From positions 1 to 49,711 of IMG/VR virus record IMGVR_UViG_3300037076_000150: a DNA stretch of 49,711 nucleotides. One strand, written 5' to 3'. The stretch's first letter is position 1, and each line of letters starts with the position of its first letter. Shown piece by piece: positions 37,125-45,574 of the stretch. The stretch comes from a virus. Below the pieces are notes generated by a model. It did not search any database. It was not told the DNA's origin and saw only the letters and a list, made by a program, of their open reading frames with translations. The translations under genes were made by a program, and so were the position numbers.

Positions 37125-37781
37125 ATGCGGCCAATTGTTGTCAAGGTCGGCCCTCTAGCCGCTGCCTCACCCAATAACATTGTTACGGTACAGGCCACTC
37201 CAGCGGTTGGAGCCATTCTTCCGTTGACTGCAGGAGCCGCTGCTGGCACTATCCCAGACACAGCACGCCGTGTCCTAATAACGTCAACTGGCAACGATAG
37301 TGGCACTACAATTACTGTTTCCGGAACAGACTGGAACAATTCGCTAATAAGCGAAAATGTTACAGGTATAAATACAACTGCGTACACGGTATACGATTAC
37401 AAGACGGTTACCAGTATTGTAATTCTTTCGGCTGCCGGTGCTAACACCGTTGGCAATATTACTGTTGGTACGAACGGAGTAGCGTCAAGTCGTCCAGTTT
37501 TCCTTGATACTTTTGCTATGCCGCAGACGTCAATCCAGGTCTCGGTGTCAGGAACAATCAACTACACGGTTCGGCAGACACTGGACAATCCAAACTCGCC
37601 AAACAATCCTGTTCTTTATTCTGCAGTTACCTGGTTGAACCACCCCGATAGCAACCTTGTTGCAGCTGCAGGGAATGTGCAGGGGAATTATGCTTATGTG
37701 CCTTCAATGGTACAACTTTTGATCAATTCAAATACTAACCCCGCCTACGCTACCATGACGCTTATTCAAGCGGATGCCTAA
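37125..37781 (+). CDS. Virion structural protein
   Basis: 218 residues, Thr/Asn/Val-rich, beta in character (RRVLITSTGNDSGTTITVSG, SIQVSVSGTINYTVRQTLDN). The Asn/Pro loop D-N-P-N-S-P-N-N-P and an Ig-like feel suggest a surface or connector protein. Its last base overlaps the next ATG. Confidence 0.6.
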   Translation: MRPIVVKVGPLAAASPNNIVTVQATPAVGAILPLTAGAAAGTIPDTARRVLITSTGNDSGTTITVSGTDWNNSLISENVTGINTTAYTVYDYKTVTSIVILSAAGANTVGNITVGTNGVASSRPVFLDTFAMPQTSIQVSVSGTINYTVRQTLDNPNSPNNPVLYSAVTWLNHPDSNLVAAAGNVQGNYAYVPSMVQLLINSNTNPAYATMTLIQADA

Positions 37782-37993
37782 TGCCGGGCTTAATTGAAGA
37801 CACCACTGGTCTTTACTATGGGCAAGGACTTAGCTTTGAACCTAGCTTAGGTGGCGCTGGTTTAACTAATACATCAACAATTGATACTGTTCTGTTTACG
37901 GGGGCAGGCAACCTAGTTGCAGCCACAAAACTTCTGGTAGCTGCAAGGGCTACTTTCGGGGGTAGTGGTTCTTTCTCCGTGCATGCTTCCTAA
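37781..37993 (+). CDS. Small protein with fibre-type repeats
   Basis: 70 residues from ATG 37781 (TAATG). The second half, TVLFTGAGNLVAATKLLVAA, then RATFGGSGSFSVHAS, carries two units of the F-x-G-x-G-x-(L/F) repeat that fills the fibre proteins at 45575 and 47456. It may be a minor fibre or a duplicated fragment. Confidence 0.6.
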   Translation: MPGLIEDTTGLYYGQGLSFEPSLGGAGLTNTSTIDTVLFTGAGNLVAATKLLVAARATFGGSGSFSVHAS

Positions 37994-38002
37994 TAGGGTC
38001 TT

Positions 38003-38680
38003 ATGCCAACTTCCAATACTTTCTCCTTCAATCCTGCTATTGGAACTCTAACGCTCAATGCTTTTGCGCGTTGCGGTGTGCGACGTACTGAGCTTACCCC
38101 GCAGCACATGAGTGATGCATTTCTTGAGGCAAATTTTCTTCAAGGCGATTGGGCAGCGGATGGGATCATCTGGTGGACTGTAGAGCGTGTAGATCAACCT
38201 TTGACGGCTGGTGCACCTACTTATGGGTTACCCACTAACACAATAACGATCTTAGATTTATATATTACGGCAAATGGTCAAAACCGTTTGATTATGCCTT
38301 TCTCTCGTACGGACTATGCTAGTTTGGCTGAGCCATTACAGCAAGGGTTCCCAACTAGCTTTTGGTTTGACCGGGCACTGATACCTACTGTTACATTGTG
38401 GCCTGTGCCGGATAACAACACGACGTATTCAATGTCCTATTACGTTTATACCCAACCTGAAGATGCTTTGTTGCGGGCAGGCGGTCAGGCAGCTATTCCT
38501 TACTGGTGGTTAAATGCGTACGTGGCTGACCTATCCCATCGTCTTGCGCGGATTTATGCGCCTGCCCTAGAAGCTGCACGTAAAATGGATCGTGATGAAG
38601 CTTATCAACGGGCATGCAAACAAACTGAGCCGAGTCCACTTTTCGTAACGCCTGGACTTTCTGGCTATTTCAGAGCGTGA
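38003..38680 (+). CDS. Putative head-tail connector/adaptor protein
   Basis: 225 residues. LNAFARCGVRRTELTPQHMS, W-A-A-D-G-I-I-W-W-T-V, Y-G-L-P-T-N-T-I-x-I-L-D-L-Y-I, P-F-S-R-T-D-Y-A-S-L, F-W-F-D-R-A-L-I-P-T-V-T-L-W-P-V-P-D, then a helical end (YVADLSHRLARIYAPALEAA). This resembles phage adaptor proteins (P22 gp4/T7 gp11 type). It shares general layout with the 48642 gene. Assignment by pattern only. Confidence 0.6.
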   Translation: MPTSNTFSFNPAIGTLTLNAFARCGVRRTELTPQHMSDAFLEANFLQGDWAADGIIWWTVERVDQPLTAGAPTYGLPTNTITILDLYITANGQNRLIMPFSRTDYASLAEPLQQGFPTSFWFDRALIPTVTLWPVPDNNTTYSMSYYVYTQPEDALLRAGGQAAIPYWWLNAYVADLSHRLARIYAPALEAARKMDRDEAYQRACKQTEPSPLFVTPGLSGYFRA

Positions 38681-38758
38681 GTTTTAAGCAAACTTCTGGC
38701 AAGCCTTTATTTTGATGTTACCAAGGCGTATCAAAATCAAAACCGTGGAGGAGTGTCT

Positions 38759-38992
38759 ATGTCTGAAGTTGAGCATGCTGTAAAAGTATTACCTATCGAT
38801 AATGATCTTCAGCAAGAAGTTAAGAAACTGGAGGCTGAGGGTTGGGAGTTGATGCCTGGTATTCTGCCCGTGGCGGTCTACCACGTGGTTCGGATTAAGA
38901 ACAAGCCCCAATTTGCTCAGGCTGCTGAAGGCAACATGGGTATTGACGACACCAAGGTAGGTATCCTTCGTGATGGCAAGTTGGTGAACTAG
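38759..38992 (+). CDS. Small hypothetical protein
   Basis: 77 residues from ATG 38759 after GGAGGAGTGTCT. LQQEVKKLEAEGWELMPGIL, then YHVVRIK resembles small DUF4177-like beta-alpha-beta proteins (EGWEL...). The end is T-K-V-G-I-L-R-D-G-K-L-V-N. Function unknown. Confidence 0.6.
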   Translation: MSEVEHAVKVLPIDNDLQQEVKKLEAEGWELMPGILPVAVYHVVRIKNKPQFAQAAEGNMGIDDTKVGILRDGKLVN

Positions 38993-38994
38993 CC

Positions 38995-40068
38995 GTGAGT
39001 ATGGGGTGGGCTGCGATTTGTCGGCTGGGGGGTGTTGGTGATAATCTCATAGCAGCTTCAGTGCTGCGCCCGCTTAAACAACTTGGGTATAAGACAGAGG
39101 TAATTACTACCGAGAAGGAAACCCACACGGTCTTCCTTAACAACCCTTTCATTGATAAATTGTCATTGAAGGGTGAGAAGGATATTCCTGGGGGTGCTGA
39201 ATGGCAGAAGTGGTTTGCTGCTCGTGCCGGTGAGTACGAAGTCTTTGCCAATTTATCACATTCCTGTGAGTACCGTCACGCTTTATTTCCGGACTCAACT
39301 GCGTTCTGGTGGCCTTCAGAGTATCGCCGCAAGCTTTGCGCTGGGTCATACCTAGAAACTGTTCATGATATTGTGGGTGTCCCGCATACGTTTGGGCCAC
39401 TGTTCTTTCCTACCGAGGAAGAACAGGAACGTGCTGAACGTACCCGTGACGAACAAATAAAGGGTCGCTACATTGCCTGGGTAGTTTCTGGGTCACGCCT
39501 CGATAAAATTTACCCGTATGCGGCTATGGCTATCGGACGGCTTATTCGAGAGCTTAATGTTCCCGTGGTTATGATTGGGGTAGGAGCTAAGCAGTTTGAG
39601 ATGGCTAAGCAGATGATGGAACATGTCAATCGTCAGAATGGCACGAAGGATATGCTTCATCTGGCGTTGTCTCCTGATAATGCTGATCCTGGTGGTAACC
39701 AGGATTGGCCCATTCGTCGTTCCCTTGCGCAGGCTATGGCAGCCGACTTGGTTATTACCCCTGATACGGGTGTGGCTTGGGCGGTAGCTATGGAGAACGT
39801 ACCTAAGATGGTTATGGTCAGTCACGCCAGCGTTGAGAATATTACCAAGCATTGGGTCAACACAATTACACTGCACGCGGACCCCAACAAGGTGCCTTGC
39901 TGGCCGTGCCACCGGTTACATAATGAGATTGCTACATGCGTGCCTAATAAGGATATGGGTCAGGCGGCGGCTTGCATTAGCGATATCTCAGTGCAGACTA
40001 TCGTCGAGACTGCTGAGCGGCTTTGGAACAAGAATAATGTTATACCATTGAGAGAAGCGGCAGAGTAA
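38995..40068 (+). CDS. Glycosyltransferase family 9-like (heptosyltransferase type)
   Basis: 357 residues. The N-terminal Rossmann half starts ICRLGGVGDNLIAASVLRPLKQLGY, the GT9 G-D-x-x-x-x-x-x-L-R signature, and the second half has VSGSRLDKIYP and LVITPDTGVAWAVAMENVP (GT9 D-S/T-G-x-x-H/W-x-A). Family members move ADP-heptose or other sugars onto LPS core. It opens a six-gene sugar cassette. Start GTG 38995 or ATG 39001. A C-terminal C-W-P-C-H motif is unusual. Confidence 0.82.
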   Translation: MSMGWAAICRLGGVGDNLIAASVLRPLKQLGYKTEVITTEKETHTVFLNNPFIDKLSLKGEKDIPGGAEWQKWFAARAGEYEVFANLSHSCEYRHALFPDSTAFWWPSEYRRKLCAGSYLETVHDIVGVPHTFGPLFFPTEEEQERAERTRDEQIKGRYIAWVVSGSRLDKIYPYAAMAIGRLIRELNVPVVMIGVGAKQFEMAKQMMEHVNRQNGTKDMLHLALSPDNADPGGNQDWPIRRSLAQAMAADLVITPDTGVAWAVAMENVPKMVMVSHASVENITKHWVNTITLHADPNKVPCWPCHRLHNEIATCVPNKDMGQAAACISDISVQTIVETAERLWNKNNVIPLREAAE

Positions 40069-40069
40069 G

Positions 40070-40825
40070 ATGTTAGCCAAGACTCCACCTATTGGTAGTT
40101 GTGCTCAGGACAGCATTTCAAGTATCAAACTTGAAATTGAGGACTGGCTTTACGCAGAAGTAGGTGGCGAAGTACAGAGTGGCCCATTTGAGGGAATGAA
40201 GCTTCCAAAGGAGAAAGCTTGGCGAGAGTCCTACCTGCCTCCTATGCTCTTGGGATGCTACGAGGAAGAACTTCATGGCGTACTTACTCAACAGATTGAA
40301 CGACTGAAGAATTGGGAGCGTTTACCCAACGTAGTGGTTGTTGGTTGTGCAGAGGGTTATTACGCAGTGGGTCTTGCTCGAAGGTTACCAAAAGCTACTA
40401 TCTATGCTCTGGATATTGATGCTATGGCGTTAGAAATAGCAGCAATAGCGGCTAAAGCCAACGGTGTCTCGCTGAAAATTGGTGCGCCGTTGAATGAAGT
40501 CTTTGCTGCTCCTAATCTTATTGTTATGGATTGCGAAGGGGCTGAGGTTGATTATCTAAACTTAGATACTTTTCCTGCTTTGGCGGGTTCTTATATCATT
40601 CTTGAGGTACATAATCTACCAAACCAGAATACAGACGCTATAATTCTTGATCGGTTTCGAGGCACTCATCGTATCGATATGATTATGGAAGGTCCGCGCA
40701 ATCCTACCAATTATACGCAGCTTTGTGCCTTATCATCCACCTACCGTTGGATGGCGGTGTGTGAAGGTCGGCCTTGTCTTATGGCTTGGTACTCAATGAC
40801 GCCCAGAGGGATGAGCGTCTCATGA
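40070..40825 (+). CDS. SAM-dependent methyltransferase
   Basis: 251 residues. Motif I VVVVGCAEGYYAVGLARRLP (D/E-x-G-x-G variant), motif II region YALDIDAMALEIA, and LIVMDCEGAEVDYL, which resembles the FkbM-type D-V-E-G-x-E. It would methylate a sugar or small molecule made by its neighbours. It starts 1 nt after the GT9 stop and its TGA overlaps the next ATG. Confidence 0.75.
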   Translation: MLAKTPPIGSCAQDSISSIKLEIEDWLYAEVGGEVQSGPFEGMKLPKEKAWRESYLPPMLLGCYEEELHGVLTQQIERLKNWERLPNVVVVGCAEGYYAVGLARRLPKATIYALDIDAMALEIAAIAAKANGVSLKIGAPLNEVFAAPNLIVMDCEGAEVDYLNLDTFPALAGSYIILEVHNLPNQNTDAIILDRFRGTHRIDMIMEGPRNPTNYTQLCALSSTYRWMAVCEGRPCLMAWYSMTPRGMSVS

Positions 40826-41595
40826 AGATTGGAATTATTGGAGTAGGGGTCGTTGGTGGTACGTTGGCTTATGGCTTTAATCGTATTGGTCACGAAGTCA
40901 TTAAACACGACCTTAAATTGGCAACTAAGATTGACGTTGTTTTAGGTACACTTCTTACTTTCGTGTGTGTACCAACACTGCAGGCTGTTAACGGCTTGTG
41001 TGATACTTCTTCTGTAGAAGAAGTTGTGGCCTCCTTAGCCGAAATTGGTTATGAGGGTGTTGTTGTTATTAAGTCAACGGTTACTCCTGGAACGACGGAT
41101 AGGTTAGCAAAAGAGTTTCCTTTCCTACGCTTAGCGTTCTGCCCAGAATTCTTGCGGGAGAAGTCAACTTACAGTGATTTTGTTGAAAATCATGATGTGT
41201 GTATTATTGGAACTCTATATGACAAGGACTTTGAGTTGATCAAAGCTGCCCACGAACCTTTGCCCAAGGCGTACGAACTTTTGACCCCAATTGAGGCTGA
41301 ATTGGCTAAGTACTTCTCAAATACATTCAATGCAGCGCGAATCATATTTGCTAATCAGTTCTTTGAGGTTTGTAAGGCTGTGGGCGCTAACTATACAGCG
41401 GTCAAGAATGCAGTGTCTAAGCGTACGAATATTGGGGGTTATTACCTGGATTGTAATGAGAACTTCCGTGCATTTGGTGGTTCGTGTTTGCCGAAGGATA
41501 CTTCGGCTCTTGCTACTTTTGTAAAGGAGAAAGGGATAGACGCTCCTATGTTTGAATGGCTGCTGGCTGCAAACGAGAGGATCAAAAGCAAATGA
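40822..41595 (+). CDS. UDP-glucose/GDP-mannose dehydrogenase family, short form
   Basis: 257 residues from ATG 40822 (ATGA). Rossmann KIGIIGVGVVGGTLAYGF, P-T-L and V-V-I-K-S-T-V-T-P-G-T-T, then FCPEFLREKS, the central helix AELAKYFSNTFNAARI and the catalytic FGGSCLPKDTSAL with its Cys. These are the NAD-binding and central domains. The C-terminal UDP-binding domain (about 100 residues) of full-length enzymes (390-450) is missing, and the N-terminal domain is compact. It would oxidise a nucleotide sugar to a uronic acid, if active without that domain. Confidence 0.85.
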   Translation: MKIGIIGVGVVGGTLAYGFNRIGHEVIKHDLKLATKIDVVLGTLLTFVCVPTLQAVNGLCDTSSVEEVVASLAEIGYEGVVVIKSTVTPGTTDRLAKEFPFLRLAFCPEFLREKSTYSDFVENHDVCIIGTLYDKDFELIKAAHEPLPKAYELLTPIEAELAKYFSNTFNAARIIFANQFFEVCKAVGANYTAVKNAVSKRTNIGGYYLDCNENFRAFGGSCLPKDTSALATFVKEKGIDAPMFEWLLAANERIKSK

Positions 41596-42494
41596 TCCTG
41601 GTCACAGGGGGCATGGGTTTTATTGGCCGGGCTTTAGTCAAGGCACTTGTTGAGCGTGGTGAGAAGGTGCGGGTACTTGATAATGGCTGGCGGCACGGCC
41701 AAGGGCACAAGATGCCAAATGGCGTTGAATTCTTCAATGGTGATATTCGTGATAGTGCAACTGTCTTGCAGGCTGTGGCAGGTTGTGAAGAAGTGCATCA
41801 TTTAGCAGCGATCAATGGTACGTCAAACTTCTACAAGTACCCTGGATTAGTGCTGGACGTTGCGGTTAAGGGCATGATTAACGTGCTCGACGCTTGCAAG
41901 GTGCATGGAGTTAAGACCCTAATGCTGGCATCCTCGTCAGAGGTCTACCAGACGGCAGTGGTTATCCCAACACCAGAGGACGTCCCGCTGGTTATTCCAG
42001 ATCCGTACAACCCGCGCTATAGCTACGCTGCTGGGAAGATTATCAGCGAAATGATGTTGCTGCATTCCGCGCGTAATATCGAACGTGCTATTATCATGCG
42101 TCCCCATAATATCTACGGTCCCAATATGGGGAATGAGCATGTCATACCCCGACTGGCTAGGGACCCAAGTAACTTTACGGATGGTCAGCAGACTCGTGCA
42201 TTTTGTTATATTGACGATGCAATAGACGGTTGGATGATAGCTCGTGAGCATGGTGAACACCGTCAGGTTTATAATCTAGGTACAGACCACGAGATTCGAG
42301 TAGTTGACCTTGCTTATCGTATTGTGGCATTGGCTGGGTTTACTCCAGTAGTTTCTGCCCCTGCTCCGGCGGATGGTGGTACAGAACGAAGGTGCCCTGA
42401 TATATCGAAGTTGAGGGCGCTGGGGTACCAGCCCAAAGTTAGCCTTGAAGAGGGTTTAAGCAAATCGATGGAGTGGTATCGTGCAGCTGCATAA
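41592..42494 (+). CDS. NAD-dependent epimerase/dehydratase (extended SDR)
   Basis: 300 residues from ATG 41592 (ATGA). ILVTGGMGFIGRALVKALVE (T-G-G-x-G-F-I-G), VLDNGWRHGQ, H-H-L-A-A-I-N-G, A-S-S-S-E-V-Y and Y-S-Y-A-A-G-K (catalytic Tyr and Lys), R-P-H-N-I-Y-G-P, F-C-Y-I-D-D-A. Closest in feel to UDP-glucuronate decarboxylases and NDP-sugar 4-epimerases; the exact reaction cannot be told. It would act after the dehydrogenase encoded just before. Confidence 0.88.
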   Translation: MILVTGGMGFIGRALVKALVERGEKVRVLDNGWRHGQGHKMPNGVEFFNGDIRDSATVLQAVAGCEEVHHLAAINGTSNFYKYPGLVLDVAVKGMINVLDACKVHGVKTLMLASSSEVYQTAVVIPTPEDVPLVIPDPYNPRYSYAAGKIISEMMLLHSARNIERAIIMRPHNIYGPNMGNEHVIPRLARDPSNFTDGQQTRAFCYIDDAIDGWMIAREHGEHRQVYNLGTDHEIRVVDLAYRIVALAGFTPVVSAPAPADGGTERRCPDISKLRALGYQPKVSLEEGLSKSMEWYRAAA

Positions 42495-43704
42495 GTGTCA
42501 GAACTGTGACGAGGTAACGACTAAGATCATGTCGCTTGGCTATATGCCGCCGTGTAACGCAATGCCAAAGATTGGTGAACCCCGCCGGGCACAACGCTGG
42601 ATACCAACTGATCTGATGTTGTGTCGTTCGTGCGACCTGGTACAGCTTGCGTACGTTGAAGCGCCAACTGATGTATTTCCAGCTGATTATCCCTACGTCA
42701 GCGGATCAACTAAGATACTGCACGATAACTTTGCAAATCTGGCAAAGGAGGCTCCAGCGATTGCTGGGATGAACTTAGGAGACTTGGTGGTTGACATAGG
42801 GTCCAATGACGGAACACTGCTCTCGAAGTTCGAGGGTTATCGGCAACTTGGCATTGAGCCAACGGATACTGCAAACATTGCGATCTCGAATCACGTCCCA
42901 ACAATCCAACAATACTTCTCTGTTGGACTTGCCAAGCGTGTGGTGAGCGATTATGGAGCGGTTAAGCTTGTCACTTGCGCTAATTGTTTTGCCCATATTC
43001 CGGATGTTCACGCGGTAGTAGACGGCGTGCTTGAGTTGCTGGCACCTGACGGTGTATTTGTTACTGAGTCCCATTATTTAATGGGGCTGATTGAGCGATT
43101 ACAGTACGATACGATTTATCAAGAACACCTGCGTTATTACTCACTCAACTCGCTAACTAACATTCTGAAGCGGCATGGACTTAACGTATTTCATGCCAAG
43201 CATATCCCAAGCCACGGCGGTTCGATCCGCGTCTACGCTTCGCGAGAAGCGCGTACTGTGTCAGCATCCGCTAAGAACCTGGCAGCCAGTGAGTTGCGCG
43301 CTGATGCATTGCACGCTCGTTTGCAAACATTTGCGAGAGATGTACAGGCATCGCGTTTTGCGCTGCTTGAACGCATAGCCAATGCTAAGCGGCGTGGCCA
43401 CCAAGTTGTTGGTCTTTCAGCACCGTCGCGTGGTGGTACTGTGGTGAGCTACTGTGGCCTTGACGAAACAATGATCGACTACGTCTGTGAGATTGTAGGC
43501 TCGCCAAAAATTGGCCGCTACATGCCGGGCACCGAGATTCCGGTAGTTGACGAGAGCAGGTTATTTACTGATCAACCCGATTACGCCATAATCTTCTCTT
43601 GGCATATTGCCGATGAGTTAATACCAAAGTTGCGAGCTAAAGGTTACAAAGGTGAATTCATTTTGCCATGCAATCGTGAGAGTGATTATGCTCAAGCTGC
43701 ATAA
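42481..43704 (+). CDS. NDP-sugar C-methyltransferase-like protein
   Basis: 407 residues from GTG 42481. N-terminal zinc-binding module C-Q-N-C...C-R-S-C-D-L-V-Q (Methyltransf_13), SAM domain LVVDIGSNDGTLLSKF, T-C-A-N-C-F-A-H-I and YQEHLRYYSLNSL, and a C-terminal module VVGLSAPSRGGTVVSYCGLD, G-R-Y-M-P-G-T-x-I-P-V (Methyltransf_14). This is the three-part architecture of TylC3/NovU-like sugar C-methyltransferases used for branched deoxysugars. It overlaps the epimerase by 14 nt. Confidence 0.9.
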   Translation: MQLHKCQNCDEVTTKIMSLGYMPPCNAMPKIGEPRRAQRWIPTDLMLCRSCDLVQLAYVEAPTDVFPADYPYVSGSTKILHDNFANLAKEAPAIAGMNLGDLVVDIGSNDGTLLSKFEGYRQLGIEPTDTANIAISNHVPTIQQYFSVGLAKRVVSDYGAVKLVTCANCFAHIPDVHAVVDGVLELLAPDGVFVTESHYLMGLIERLQYDTIYQEHLRYYSLNSLTNILKRHGLNVFHAKHIPSHGGSIRVYASREARTVSASAKNLAASELRADALHARLQTFARDVQASRFALLERIANAKRRGHQVVGLSAPSRGGTVVSYCGLDETMIDYVCEIVGSPKIGRYMPGTEIPVVDESRLFTDQPDYAIIFSWHIADELIPKLRAKGYKGEFILPCNRESDYAQAA

Positions 43705-44452
43705 CCTAACCTTGGTGATGATTGAGACTCGCGAGCATGAACTTGCCGCGTTAGCGGTTGAGGATTGTCTCAAGGTTGCAGAGTTTGGTGACGTGTTGAT
43801 CCTGACTGATAGGTCAACTGCGTTCCCTCGTATTGGCACTCGTATTGAAGAAGTTCCTGACTGGTCAGACAAACTCGGTTGGGCACGTTCAATGTGGTAC
43901 GACGTGCCTCCATTGGTAAAGACCTCCCATATTCTAGCCATCCAATGGGACAGCTGGATTTGGGACCCATCAGTGTGGCGTGATGAGTTCCTAAATTATG
44001 ATTTTTGCGGAGCGCCGTGGTGGTATAAGGACGGCAAGAATGTTGGTAATAGTGGCTTCTGTCTTAAGAGCACGCGACTAGCCCGGTACCTTGCTAAGAA
44101 CCGCGACAAGTTTCCGTGTGATTCCAGTATTGAGGATGATTTGTTGTGTCGTAAGTATCGTTCTAAGTTGGAGGACGTTGGGTTTCGCTGGGCTCCTGAG
44201 AAGGTAGCTTACGACTTCTCATTTGAGGGTTGTGGGGGTAATAAGCCCACAAAGCATTTCGGTTTTCACGCGGCCATGAATTTTGGACTTGTTCTTGATC
44301 ATGACCGGCTGCTTGAACGGGCAAGGCTCATGTTCAAGTCGCTTTACATTCGAGATAGTTATATTGCGAAAGCTTTCTGTGAGAAGAATCCTGATGTTGT
44401 TAAAGAATTGTTAGATGAAGAAAACAGTCCTAAATTGAAGGAAGTGACCTAA
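43688..44452 (+). CDS. DUF5672 protein, putative glycosyltransferase
   Basis: 254 residues from ATG 43688, inside the end of the C-methyltransferase gene. L-V-M-I-E-T-R, ILAIQWDSWIWDPSVW, then Y-D-F-C-G-A-P-W-W and NVGNSGFCLKSTRLARYL follow the DUF5672 pattern (hQxDg..., G-A-P-W, V-G-N-G-G-F-S-L-R), a GT-A-like family linked to glycan synthesis. It could attach the sugar produced by the cassette. Confidence 0.78.
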   Translation: MLKLHNLTLVMIETREHELAALAVEDCLKVAEFGDVLILTDRSTAFPRIGTRIEEVPDWSDKLGWARSMWYDVPPLVKTSHILAIQWDSWIWDPSVWRDEFLNYDFCGAPWWYKDGKNVGNSGFCLKSTRLARYLAKNRDKFPCDSSIEDDLLCRKYRSKLEDVGFRWAPEKVAYDFSFEGCGGNKPTKHFGFHAAMNFGLVLDHDRLLERARLMFKSLYIRDSYIAKAFCEKNPDVVKELLDEENSPKLKEVT

Positions 44453-44454
44453 CA

Positions 44455-45153
44455 ATGCAGTATTACGTTTATGAGCATTGGAGGCCAGATACTGGATTGC
44501 CCTTTTATGTTGGGAAGGGGAAAGGTGGGAGGGTTAACTGTACTCAGCGGAACAAATACTACGTTCGCGTTGTTAATAAATTGAAGCGCAACAACCTAGA
44601 AATTGAAGTTCGTAAGGTTTTCTCTGGGCTAGACGAGGAAATGGCTTTCGCTCTTGAGAAGTCCCAAATTGCATATTGGCGTGCGCGGGGCATTGCGTTG
44701 ACAAATGCAACGGATGGTGGTGAGGGTATTTCTGGGTATAGATTCTCTGACGCACAAAAACAACATATGAGCAAAGTCATAAAGGATCTTCCCCCCGAAG
44801 TTTGGGCTGTGATTAAAGCAGCTGTTAGTAAGGCTCGAAAGAATCACACCCCTTCGGATGAGACTCGTAAGCTGATGAGCATTTCGCAAACTGGGCGGAA
44901 GCACCTTGAAGAAACAAAGCAGAAGATGCGTATTAAGGCTTTGGAGCGCGAAGCTATGAGGCGCGAGTTGGGACTTGTTCAGCAAGGGCATTTAGGATTT
45001 AAGCATAGTGCAGCTACAAAACAAGAGATGCGCCTTATTGCATTGGCAAGAGGAGAGGTCAGTGCCGCTACTAAAGAAAAACTGCGTGACGCGGTTAGTA
45101 AGCGTTCCCGTGATAGTCGCGGGCGGTTACTGCCTTTAAATAACCCCTCTTGA
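44455..45153 (+). CDS. GIY-YIG homing endonuclease with NUMOD3 repeats
   Basis: 232 residues. YYVYEHWRPDTGLPFYVGKG is the G-I-Y/Y-I-G core in its Y-V-Y/Y-V-G form, followed by K-G-G-R-x-x and a catalytic-like E (A-F-A-L-E-K). The C-terminal part has NUMOD3 elements: H-T-P-S-D-E-T-R-K-L-M-S, G-R-K-H-L-E-E-T-K-Q-K-M, G-F-K-H-S-A-A-T-K. It sits 2 nt after the sugar cassette and before the tail genes. AT-rich codons, as in the other homing genes. Confidence 0.9.
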   Translation: MQYYVYEHWRPDTGLPFYVGKGKGGRVNCTQRNKYYVRVVNKLKRNNLEIEVRKVFSGLDEEMAFALEKSQIAYWRARGIALTNATDGGEGISGYRFSDAQKQHMSKVIKDLPPEVWAVIKAAVSKARKNHTPSDETRKLMSISQTGRKHLEETKQKMRIKALEREAMRRELGLVQQGHLGFKHSAATKQEMRLIALARGEVSAATKEKLRDAVSKRSRDSRGRLLPLNNPS

Positions 45154-45170
45154 ACTAAAAGGAAAATATC

Positions 45171-45566
45171 ATGGCTAACATATCAACGTATCTTACCCGC
45201 GCGTACCTCGACTGGTGCTTGAATGGAGCTACTCCGTCGCGCCCTGGTGCGGTGTGGGCAGGCCTCGCAGCTGGTACCCCAACGTCAGTTTCTGGTTCAG
45301 AGATTGGCACGTTGACTGGCTATTCCCGTGTGACGGCCCTGTTTGGCGCTGCGGCTTCGCCTGCTGGATCAGCATCTAATACTGCGGCCATGACTTTTGG
45401 CCCGTTCTCCTCAACGGGTTCAATTCTTGGTCTGCAACTGTGGGATGGCTCGCCAGTGGCGTCGTCCGATATGCTCTGGTATGGGACGCTGCAAACCGCA
45501 CGCACCATTCTGATCGGCGACTCATTGGTTGTTGCTGCTGGAGCGTTAACGATCACGCTCTCATAA
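45171..45566 (+). CDS. Tail/fibre-associated structural protein
   Basis: 131 residues: YLTRAYLDWCLNGATPSRPG, V-W-A-G-L, T-G-Y-S-R-V, then NTAAMTFGPFSSTGSILGLQ and W-Y-G-T-L-Q-T-A-R-T-I-L-I-G-D. This is a small beta-rich family I recall near phage fibre genes (A-x-x-x-F-x-x-x-G...L-x-x-P-x-x-I-x-x-G-D). AAAAGGAAAATATC precedes ATG. Confidence 0.7.
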   Translation: MANISTYLTRAYLDWCLNGATPSRPGAVWAGLAAGTPTSVSGSEIGTLTGYSRVTALFGAAASPAGSASNTAAMTFGPFSSTGSILGLQLWDGSPVASSDMLWYGTLQTARTILIGDSLVVAAGALTITLS

Positions 45567-45574
45567 GTCAAAAA

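Noticed and set aside
45440-45574. N-terminal extension of the fibre gene into the preceding gene.
   Set aside because: The extension is out of frame with a convincing upstream protein and has no start signal; ATG 45575 opens with a normal fibre sequence.
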